Shown piece by piece: positions 1 to 5,647 of a DNA stretch of 5,884 bases. The position numbers and the translations under genes are program-made. Numbering within the stretch: the stretch's first letter is position 1; each line of letters starts with the position of its first letter. The stretch lies in contig VHBV01000083.1 of the NCBI GenBank assembly GCA_016882165.1, positions 1 through 5,884 of the forward strand. The letters run 5' to 3'. Under the pieces are notes generated by a model. That model worked only from the letters and a program-made list of their open reading frames with translations. It searched no databases and had not been told where the DNA came from. This DNA comes from Candidatus Pelagibacterales bacterium (lineage in GTDB: Bacteria; Pseudomonadota; Alphaproteobacteria; Rickettsiales; UBA1997).

Positions 1-418
1 TTACGTTAGCTTTATTAACGTCAATGTCTTTATCTGCTAAAAGTTCCTTAACTACTTCTGAGTGACCATTTTTGGCGGCAATTATTAAAGCGGTGTAGCC
101 ATTTACGTTAGCTTGATTAACATCTGTTAAAAGTTCCCCATTTTCGTTTTTATATGCTAAAAGTTTCTCAACTACTTCTAAGTGACCTTTTTCTGCGGCA
201 ATCATTAAAGCGGTGTTGCCATTTGGTTCAGCTTTATTAACCTCAATTCCTGAAACTTCTAAAAGTTTTTCAACTACTTCTAAGTGACCATTTTGGATGG
301 CAAGTATTAAAGCGGTGGCGCCCTTTTCGTTAGCGTGATTAACATCAATTTTATCATCACCTAAAAGAATATCGAGTGCTGAAACATAGCCATTTCTTGC
401 AGCGTAAAGTAACAAATC
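1..418 (-). repeat. Tandem DNA repeats encoding the ankyrin units
   Basis: The ankyrin units are visible as DNA repeats with a basic period of 102 bp (34 codons). A 20-base stretch, read on the plus strand as TCAACTACTTCTAAGTGACC, is identical at 168-187 and 270-289, exactly 102 bp apart. The unit at about 107-226 is longer (40 codons) because of extra codons after its second helix. High nucleotide identity between units suggests recent duplication or gene conversion, so copy number may vary between strains. Confidence 0.8.
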
Positions 419-1789
419 TTTTTTGCCCAGAACCTTCGCAAATACCAGCTTGTCTTTTATTAAAACTAATTTGTCTTGAGATAAGATTGAGTTATCAGAT
501 GACGCAATTTGCTCCAGAGCGTGTAGTGATTGCTGCTCTTGCTTTTCAAAGAATGATTTAATTTCTTCATCATTTGCATTGCTTTTAAGCATTTGTAGTA
601 AATTTGCTTCCGAAGTTTTGGGTAAAACCAAGATGTCCCCAGAATTATTAATTTCTTTAACGGCCATTATCCAAAGATAATTAAGTGCTACGCTATTTTC
701 TGATTGAGAAGGTGTGGGATTGTGCAAAATCTCTCTTATGATTTCAGCGGTCCTAAAATCATTAAAATCTTTAATTGGAGTATCATTTTCTCGAAGAATA
801 ATTGGCAGATCTATGCCTTTGGGATAATAACTGCTGGCTCTTTTTTCTAGCTCTGCCTCAACTTTTTCATCATCGATGATTGGCATAAAATCTTCGTCAT
901 ACTTGTAGAAATCAGTATCTTTTAAAGAAAATTTTTCTTTGAGGTTTTTAGAAAAATTTAAAGCATTTTTGCCTTTGTCAAAAAGAATCGCTAAATCTGT
1001 CACATCTTTTTCTATCTGCTCTTGCTGCGATAAAAACTGCTCTTGCAACTTAACATGATAATTCAAATAGCCTTGCCACAGTTCTTGGGAAGTAAATCTT
1101 CCTGCCGGAAAAAGATAATGTTCATCTTTTAGATTGATTCCAAATAAAGCATTCATCATCGCTTGTTGATGAATGCCGTCTTCTCTATTGAGATTTGATG
1201 AAGAAACCGCCGATTGATGAGCTGAATTTAAATGCACATTTTCAGCATTAAGCATCATCAATATTGGATTAAGACGAGCAGAAAAACCCCCAACACAAGC
1301 ATATTCATCTGCCGTTCTCATTGGAAACTGACTTAGAAAGTGATCCTTTTTTTCAAGATCTTGAATTTTATCGATCTGATCAAAATAAGTTATCGTCTGC
1401 AACATCAAGTAAGGAACAGCCAACGCAACCCTCTCATCTACATCTGCAGCGATTTTTTTTGTTAAATCTTGCTCTAGCAGATTTATCGCATCTTGATTCG
1501 CAGGGTATTTTGCTTTTATCTGCCCAAAAAATTCACGCGTTTTATCTCTTAACTCACCTTGTTTAGTGGCTTTATTATCTCCAACATATTGCTGCTGATA
1601 AGAGCTTTTATTATCATCAAGCGCTTTGTAAAAATCATAATATTTTCTTAGTTCGCTATCTTGCGAAATAATCTGACGATCCAAATCGTCCTGCAAAATT
1701 TTGGTTACTTTGGAAAGATCTAATTTCGCCTCAGAAGAATTATTTCTTTCTTGAAGTTTCTGCTTTGCGAAGTCTGAGAAATTGGGCAT
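1..1789 (-). CDS. Ankyrin-repeat protein, 3' end beyond the window (596 codons visible)
   Basis: This frame is open without a stop from an ATG at 1789-1787 to the window edge. An in-frame TAG at 1819-1817, with no ATG, GTG or TTG between, makes this ATG the likely start, although no clear Shine-Dalgarno precedes it. Residues 1-450 are hydrophilic, Lys/Glu/Gln/Asp-rich and match no family I recognise. I see no signal peptide or membrane segment. A Gln/Glu-rich stretch near residues 245-275 could be helical or coiled coil. From about residue 458 come ankyrin repeats with the usual TAL-I-AA--GH-EVV--LL pattern, starting near 458, 488, 522 and 562. The frame is still inside a repeat at the edge, so more may follow. 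Ankyrin repeats bind proteins. In intracellular alphaproteobacteria such proteins are often secreted effectors, but that role is only inferred here. The gene lies 114 bp downstream of an IS remnant in the same orientation. Ankyrin call firm, function unknown. Confidence 0.9.
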   Translation of the reverse strand, partial: MPNFSDFAKQKLQERNNSSEAKLDLSKVTKILQDDLDRQIISQDSELRKYYDFYKALDDNKSSYQQQYVGDNKATKQGELRDKTREFFGQIKAKYPANQDAINLLEQDLTKKIAADVDERVALAVPYLMLQTITYFDQIDKIQDLEKKDHFLSQFPMRTADEYACVGGFSARLNPILMMLNAENVHLNSAHQSAVSSSNLNREDGIHQQAMMNALFGINLKDEHYLFPAGRFTSQELWQGYLNYHVKLQEQFLSQQEQIEKDVTDLAILFDKGKNALNFSKNLKEKFSLKDTDFYKYDEDFMPIIDDEKVEAELEKRASSYYPKGIDLPIILRENDTPIKDFNDFRTAEIIREILHNPTPSQSENSVALNYLWIMAVKEINNSGDILVLPKTSEANLLQMLKSNANDEEIKSFFEKQEQQSLHALEQIASSDNSILSQDKLVLIKDKLVFAKVLGKKDLLLYAARNGYVSALDILLGDDKIDVNHANEKGATALILAIQNGHLEVVEKLLEVSGIEVNKAEPNGNTALMIAAEKGHLEVVEKLLAYKNENGELLTDVNQANVNGYTALIIAAKNGHSEVVKELLADKDIDVNKANV

Positions 1790-1903
1790 AAAATTTTTAA
1801 AAAATTGAGAAATTTTCTACAAAACGATTTGAGTGAAATCATTTGGGATTTTCTATATTTATCCAGAGTTATTCGTGGTGAATAAAATTGTTAATACCAG
1901 TTT
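1790..1903. other. Short intergenic gap between ankyrin gene and IS remnant
   Basis: This is 114 bp of AT-rich sequence with no coding frame. It forms the 5' leader of the ankyrin gene. Read on the minus strand from the IS edge, it does not continue the truncated membrane protein: the frames soon hit stops and show nothing like the missing C-terminal part. So it is probably not simply the other half of an interrupted target site. Confidence 0.6.
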
Positions 1904-1918
1904 TGTCCTAGCCCTCAA
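1891..1918 (-). promoter_or_regulatory. Possible hybrid promoter: -35 in IS end, -10 in flank
   Basis: On the minus strand, TTGAGG (1918-1913) lies inside the left terminal inverted repeat of the IS remnant. It is followed after 16 bases by TATTAA (1896-1891) in the flanking DNA. Each hexamer matches the sigma-70 consensus at four of six positions with acceptable spacing, and the direction is into the ankyrin gene about 100 bp downstream. In AT-rich DNA such matches arise by chance, so this is only a candidate. Confidence 0.28.
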
Positions 1919-1933
1919 AATTGCCGCCACTTC
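1903..1933 (+). repeat. Left terminal inverted repeat of the IS3 remnant
   Basis: This 31-bp repeat starts TTGTCCTAGCCC and ends CCGCCACTTC. It matches the reverse complement of 2224-2254 at 27 of 31 positions by eye, with mismatches confined to the middle. The outermost T/A pair may belong to the flank, which would make TG the true tip at 1904. Confidence 0.85.
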
Positions 1934-1953
1934 AGTGAAGACTTTTTAATTTT

Positions 1954-2130
1954 TTAACCAACAATTTCCTCAAAAATATTTTTGTTTTTATTCTTATCAA
2001 TATTAAGAATATTTTGCTGATTTAAAAATATTTTTGGTGGCAATCCACCTAAGCTTGAATGAGGTCTTTGGTAATTATATTCCTTCAACATTTCCAAAAT
2101 CTTAGCTTCGCTATACTGATTTTTACTCAT
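1954..2130 (-). pseudogene. Fused remnant of IS3 OrfA start and OrfB transposase end (58 aa)
   Basis: Residues 1-17 (MSKNQYSEAKILEMLKE) resemble the start of IS3-family OrfA, the helix-turn-helix DNA-binding protein. From residue 18 the sequence is YNYQRPHSSLGGLPPKIF, the conserved segment near the end of the OrfB DDE integrase/transposase. A Lys/Asn-rich tail to residue 58 follows. The DDE catalytic residues lie upstream of this segment in intact transposases and are missing, so no transposase activity is expected. The join is in frame and falls around KEYN, a stretch that both parent segments could have shared, so deletion between short matching sequences is a plausible origin. The start is supported by GGAG seven bases upstream. 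The peptide could be expressed, but its DNA-binding helix-turn-helix is almost wholly deleted. Confidence 0.8.
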
Positions 2131-2137
2131 AATTTTA

Positions 2138-2141
2138 CTCC
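2138..2141 (-). promoter_or_regulatory. Shine-Dalgarno of the fused OrfA-OrfB frame
   Basis: GGAG on the minus strand lies seven bases upstream of the ATG at 2130-2128. It is the clearest ribosome binding site in the window and fixes the start of the fused frame. It is presumably the original orfA site retained after the internal deletion. Confidence 0.6.
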
Positions 2142-2148
2142 AATTTAG

Positions 2149-2177
2149 AATTATTAAATAATTGGTTTTTAATAATT
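2149..2177. repeat. Perfect 10-bp inverted repeat upstream of the fused frame
   Basis: AATTATTAAA at 2149-2158 is matched exactly by TTTAATAATT at 2168-2177, with a 9-base spacer. It sits inside the IS remnant between the right terminal repeat and the start codon. It could be a binding site or a hairpin in the leader, but all ten pairs are A-T, so chance is a real alternative. Confidence 0.45.
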
Positions 2178-2223
2178 ACGCTAATGCCTAATTCTAAAAA
2201 CAATCGCCTAAAAATTTTCCATC

Positions 2224-2254
2224 GAAGTGGCGGTGATTTCGGGGGCTAGGACAA
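2224..2254 (-). repeat. Right terminal inverted repeat of the IS3 remnant
   Basis: Read on the minus strand from 2254 it begins TTGTCCTAGCCC and ends CCGCCACTTC, pairing with 1903-1933. It carries the TAG stop (2248-2246) that now ends the truncated membrane protein frame, whose last codon TCC also comes from the element. Confidence 0.85.
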
Positions 2255-3385
2255 TTGAAAAATAATTGATCCTTGGGGTAGTGAATTTTCAATTTGTTTA
2301 ACAAAATTTCTTTCTGCTTTAATTTTTATTTTTTCTTCCTCTTTTTGTAAATACTGGGGTGAAATTTTTCCAACTTGATCAAATAATCCAAGTAAAAATA
2401 TCAATAAAAAAAAGCTTTTGGATAGAACTCTATTCTTTGATTTGGCAATTAATTTATCAGTAATAATAGCAATTATAAAAAGAGATATAAAAGCAATAAA
2501 AATTGCAAATCGGGCGTGGCTTCTAAGTTGCGGTACTGGAAGTGCTATAATCATCATCAATCCACCAACTGATGCAAATAATAATATGAGTAAATTTAGA
2601 GATGATAAATTAGAAATAAATTCTTGATCCTTTGCATTTAAGTTAAAACGTGAAATTGTTTTTTCTAAAATATTATCTTTTTTTTCAGAAAAGTTTTTGC
2701 AAAGTAACCATAATAATGAGAATAATAAACCAGATGCACCAATTATTCCAAGGCTTTCAGAATAAGCCTCTGACTCTAATATAGAGTTATCAAACCTTTT
2801 GATATAGTGAGAAAAATAAGGAATATAATGGTTATCAACCGGCAGAAACAAATAAATTATTTTTAAAGAAAACGAGTAAACTTCATTAATGTCTCTAAAA
2901 ACCATTGTTTTATTTAAACCATTTTGTGCCCAGTAAATAAAGGAAGAAAGGTGAAGTAATAATAAAATAATGAAAATAAAATAGCCTAGTGATGCTGTTA
3001 CAAGAAAATTTTGATTTAGAAGTGATCCTTTCCTTAAGTAAAATAAGAAAAAAGCAAAAGCAAAAGTAAAGCAGGCGTAGAAGGCATAGTAAATTCCGGT
3101 GCTTGAAATTATTAAGCAAAATAAAAGGGCCAAAATACAAAATTTATTTGGTGAAAAGCATATTTGTCCTTTATTATTTTTCTTGGTTAAAACCATTTTT
3201 TCTTCTAAAATCCATAAAGAAATCATAATGATTAATGGAATTACCATGTAGTTTGAAAGAAATAAATGCATGGTATTGCGAATCATATGATAAGGCATGA
3301 AAGCAAATAAAATGCTAAGTAGAAGTGCAGAAAAATTACTAATTTTGAAATGACGTAAAACTAAAAAAGAGGTTGTTGAAACCAA
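2246..3385 (-). CDS. C-terminal fragment of the broken membrane protein (379 codons)
   Basis: This is the downstream half after the frameshift. The listed start is a TTG at 3385-3383, but the frame is open further up to a TAA just before the frameshift, so the true beginning is the upstream gene, not this codon. It is very hydrophobic. Likely membrane helices lie near residues 17-32, 38-58, 79-117, 128-152, 215-233, 263-284, 290-310 and 322-338. The segment QLRSHARFAIFIAF near residue 285 looks like a conserved loop-helix boundary. The last residues, SLPQGSIIFQLS, end within the IS terminal repeat, so the natural C-terminus is absent. Independent translation is doubtful because I see no ribosome binding site at the TTG. 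Confidence 0.55.
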   Translation of the reverse strand: MVSTTSFLVLRHFKISNFSALLLSILFAFMPYHMIRNTMHLFLSNYMVIPLIIMISLWILEEKMVLTKKNNKGQICFSPNKFCILALLFCLIISSTGIYYAFYACFTFAFAFFLFYLRKGSLLNQNFLVTASLGYFIFIILLLLHLSSFIYWAQNGLNKTMVFRDINEVYSFSLKIIYLFLPVDNHYIPYFSHYIKRFDNSILESEAYSESLGIIGASGLLFSLLWLLCKNFSEKKDNILEKTISRFNLNAKDQEFISNLSSLNLLILLFASVGGLMMIIALPVPQLRSHARFAIFIAFISLFIIAIITDKLIAKSKNRVLSKSFFLLIFLLGLFDQVGKISPQYLQKEEEKIKIKAERNFVKQIENSLPQGSIIFQLS

Positions 3386-3393
3386 ACTAAAAG

Positions 3394-3741
3394 TTAAGAT
3401 GAAAATAAATTAAGAATTAAGAATGGATCGGAAGAAAAATAGCTGAAAAATTTCACAATAGTGAAATTTAAGAAGTCAGAGTGAACAGGAAAATCATGCA
3501 AATAAAATGGTTCTTTCAAATGAGGAAAACCAACCATGTCATTTGAGAAATACCAGCCGCTATGTATTATTGTTTTTATTGCAAAAGTGATTGATAAAAC
3601 ATCTTCGTTTTTTTCAAATAAAATTTGTCTTAAATCAATGTTCCAGATCTGAAATAGAATTGCAAAAATAATAGGTGGAAAAATAAAAGCGCAGATTAGT
3701 GAGCAAATATCATTTTTTTTATCTATTATAAATTTAGGCAT
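3394..3741 (-). CDS. N-terminal fragment of the broken membrane protein (115 codons)
   Basis: The ATG at 3741-3739 lies inside the last codons of thrS (shared bases ATGCCTAA), a layout typical of translational coupling. Residues 12-33 form a membrane segment. Residues 35-100 form a loop containing HSGWYFSNDMVGFP and HDFPVHSDF, aromatic and acidic in the manner of the first periplasmic loop of GT-C-like glycosyltransferases; this likeness is from memory. A second helix starts near residue 105 (LILNLF) and is cut by the frameshift, leaving two foreign residues (SS) before TAA. On its own this piece cannot make a working enzyme. Confidence 0.6.
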   Translation of the reverse strand: MPKFIIDKKNDICSLICAFIFPPIIFAILFQIWNIDLRQILFEKNEDVLSITFAIKTIIHSGWYFSNDMVGFPHLKEPFYLHDFPVHSDFLNFTIVKFFSYFSSDPFLILNLFSS

Positions 3742-5647
3742 TTTTATTTTTGACTTCGTTTTGTGCTTTTAAAATAAAATCTTCTAGAGACATTATGTTC
3801 TGGGTTTCTTCACCTAATTTTCTTACCGAAACCGAGTTATTTTCAGCTTCTTTTTTCCCAAGTGCCAAAATATATGGAACTTTTTTTAGTGAATGTTCAC
3901 GAATTTTATAACTAATTTTTTGCGAATCTAAATCGCCTTCAACTCTAAATCCTGATGCTTTTAATTCAGAGATAACTTTTTTTGCATATTCATCAGAATC
4001 ATTAGTAATTGTTGCAACAACAATTTGAATTGGGGCAAGCCAAAGAGGAAATTTACCGGCATAATTTTCAATTAAAATTCCAATAAATCTTTCAAAACTG
4101 CCTAAAATTGCGCGATGTAACATAACAGGTCTTTTCTTGCTACCATCTGATGCAACATAATTTGCATCAAGTCTTTCTGGTAAAATAAAGTCAACTTGCA
4201 ATGTGCCGCATTGCCATTTTCGACCAATTGAATCAGTCAACTGAAACTCAAGTTTTGGACCATAAAAAGCACCTTCTCCCTCTTGGATTTCATAATTGAG
4301 ACCAGCTTTTTTTACTGCTTCTGCTAAAGCTCCTTCAGCCTTATCCCAAGTTTCATCAGATCCAGCTCTTACTTCTGGTCTTGTTGAAAATTTTACATCA
4401 ACTTTTTCAAATCCAAAATCGTTGTAAACTTCTTTTAGTAGGTTGCAAAAACTTATGGTTTCTTCATTAATTTGATTTTCTTCGCAAAAAATATGAGCGT
4501 CATCTTGAGTAAATCCACGAACACGCATAATTCCATGAAGTGAGCCTGAAGATTCATTCCTGTGGCAAGAACCAAATTCTGCCATACGCAATGGCAATTG
4601 ACGATAAGATTTTAATTCTTGATTGAAAATTTGCACATGGCATGGGCAGTTCATTGGTTTGATGGCAAGAGTTCTTTCTTCACTCTCAGCAACAAACATA
4701 TTTTCACGGAATTTTTCCCAATGACCCGATTTTTCCCACAAAATTTTATCAACCATTTGTGGAGTTTTTACTTCAACATATCCGCTTTTTTCAAGTTTTT
4801 GGCGAATGTAATTTTCAATTTCTCTGAAAATTGTCCAGCCTTTAGGATGCCAAAAAACTGAACCAACAGCTTCTTCTTGAACATGAAACAAACCCATCTC
4901 TCGTCCAAGTTTACGATGATCTCTTTTTGCTGCTTCTTCTAAAATATGAAGATAATTTTTTAAACTTTCTTCACTTTCCCACGCTGTGCCATAAACACGT
5001 TGAAGCATTTCGTTATTTGAATCACCTCTCCAATAAGCTCCTGCTAACTTCATTAATTTGAAGTGTTTTATATGTGAAGTATTGGGAGCATGTGGACCAC
5101 GGCAAAGATCAATAAATTTACCCTGACGGTAGAGTGAAATTGATTCGTTTGTTGGAATTGAGGCGATAATTTCAGCTTTGTATTTTTCACCAATTGATTC
5201 AAAAAATTTTACCGCTTCATCACGAGTCCATTCTTCACGTGTGATTTCTTCATTGCGTTTCACAATTTCACGCATTTTATTTTCAATTTTTTCTAAATCT
5301 TCCAAAGAAAACGGTGTTTTGCGAGCAAAGTCATAATAAAAGCCATTTTCAATTGCAGGACCAATTGTAACTTGAGTTTCTGGATAAAGTTCTTTCACTG
5401 CTTCAGCCATAATATGGGCGGCATCATGACGAATAATTTCCAAAGCATCAGCACCACTTTTTGGCGTAATAATTTCAATTTTTGCATCATTTTCAATTTT
5501 GTGAGACAAGTCACGCAATTCATCATTTAACTTAATTGCCAAAGCCGATTTTGCTAAAGAAATTGAAATTGACTTAGCAATTTCAAGACCACTGATTCCT
5601 TTCTCAAATTCACGAATTGAGAGGTCAGGAAAAGTAATTTTAATCAT
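3734..5647 (-). CDS. thrS: Threonine--tRNA ligase (threonyl-tRNA synthetase)
   Basis: This 637-residue cytoplasmic class II synthetase activates threonine with ATP and charges tRNA-Thr. Residues 1-61 form the TGS domain. The editing domain carries HDAAH (H74, H78) and LCRGPH (C182, H186), the residues that remove mischarged serine. The catalytic core runs from about 245 to 535: motif 2 holds CHRNE (R363), and motif 3 is the HRAILGSFERF segment. The zinc ligands that select threonine are C334 (in NCPCH), H385 and H511. Their numbering is the same as in the E. coli enzyme from C182 onward. Residues 536-637 are the anticodon-binding domain. Length and residues are complete, so the gene should be functional. 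The start gives the expected MIKITFPD opening, although no strong Shine-Dalgarno is seen. Sequence style, for example ETQVTIGPAIENGFYYDFAR, is alphaproteobacterial and Rickettsiales-like. It is the first gene of what was a two-gene operon. Confidence 0.98.
   Translation of the reverse strand: MIKITFPDLSIREFEKGISGLEIAKSISISLAKSALAIKLNDELRDLSHKIENDAKIEIITPKSGADALEIIRHDAAHIMAEAVKELYPETQVTIGPAIENGFYYDFARKTPFSLEDLEKIENKMREIVKRNEEITREEWTRDEAVKFFESIGEKYKAEIIASIPTNESISLYRQGKFIDLCRGPHAPNTSHIKHFKLMKLAGAYWRGDSNNEMLQRVYGTAWESEESLKNYLHILEEAAKRDHRKLGREMGLFHVQEEAVGSVFWHPKGWTIFREIENYIRQKLEKSGYVEVKTPQMVDKILWEKSGHWEKFRENMFVAESEERTLAIKPMNCPCHVQIFNQELKSYRQLPLRMAEFGSCHRNESSGSLHGIMRVRGFTQDDAHIFCEENQINEETISFCNLLKEVYNDFGFEKVDVKFSTRPEVRAGSDETWDKAEGALAEAVKKAGLNYEIQEGEGAFYGPKLEFQLTDSIGRKWQCGTLQVDFILPERLDANYVASDGSKKRPVMLHRAILGSFERFIGILIENYAGKFPLWLAPIQIVVATITNDSDEYAKKVISELKASGFRVEGDLDSQKISYKIREHSLKKVPYILALGKKEAENNSVSVRKLGEETQNIMSLEDFILKAQNEVKNKNA

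Larger units (their letters stand above)
1904..2253 (-). mobile_element. Internally deleted IS3-family element (MITE-like, 350 bp)
   Basis: The element is bounded by imperfect inverted repeats beginning TGTCCTAGCCC on both ends, with the TG...CA termini typical of IS3-family elements. Its only coding content is a 58-codon frame (2130-1954) joining an IS3 OrfA-like start to an IS3 OrfB-like end. A full IS3 element is usually about 1.2-1.6 kb, so most of orfA and all the catalytic part of orfB are gone. It could move only with transposase supplied in trans. No convincing 3-4 bp target duplication flanks it (TTT on the left, ATT on the right). The neighbouring membrane gene stops at its right edge. 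IS3 assignment rests on the OrfA/OrfB motifs and the ends; the exact group is not determined. Confidence 0.8.
2246..3741 (-). pseudogene. Polytopic membrane protein gene, frameshifted and 3'-truncated
   Basis: Two adjacent frames (3741-3394 and 3385-2246) form one protein once a single base is restored. At 3402-3405 a run of four T (minus strand) gives a premature TAA; five T would read LNLFFILTFSLVSTTSF and join the halves into 498 residues. The product would be a many-pass inner-membrane protein. Its architecture, one N-terminal membrane segment, a loop with HDFP, then many helices, resembles large GT-C-like membrane glycosyltransferase proteins as I recall them; substrate unknown. The end is also missing: after SLPQGSIIFQL the frame enters the IS repeat and stops at TAG, whereas related proteins as I recall them continue for a further domain. 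The ATG overlaps the thrS stop by 8 bases, so it was the second gene of a thrS operon. Two separate lesions make a functional product unlikely. The frameshift alone could be a sequencing error. Confidence 0.8.

Noticed and set aside
1..418. Regularly spaced repeats considered as a CRISPR array
   Set aside because: The 102-bp period keeps the reading frame and encodes canonical ankyrin units, so these are coding repeats rather than repeat-spacer units.
376..561. Plus-strand frame of 61 codons
   Set aside because: It lies antisense within the ankyrin protein gene, whose minus-strand frame is open throughout and has recognisable repeats; the translated sequence shows no family features.
1321..1566. 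Plus-strand frame of 81 codons
   Set aside because: It is antisense to the N-terminal part of the ankyrin gene and resembles no known protein.
1790..1903. Continuation of the membrane protein gene on the far side of the IS element
   Set aside because: Minus-strand frames here stop quickly and do not show the residues expected after FQL, with or without removing a putative target duplication.
2418..2627. Plus-strand frame of 69 codons
   Set aside because: It is antisense to the membrane pseudogene; its hydrophobic look comes from AT-rich codons opposite membrane helices.
2910..3140. Second minus-strand frame of 76 codons
   Set aside because: It overlaps the longer membrane protein frame in another register and has no independent support.
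4619..4861. Plus-strand frame of 80 codons
   Set aside because: It is antisense within thrS across strongly conserved catalytic-core sequence.
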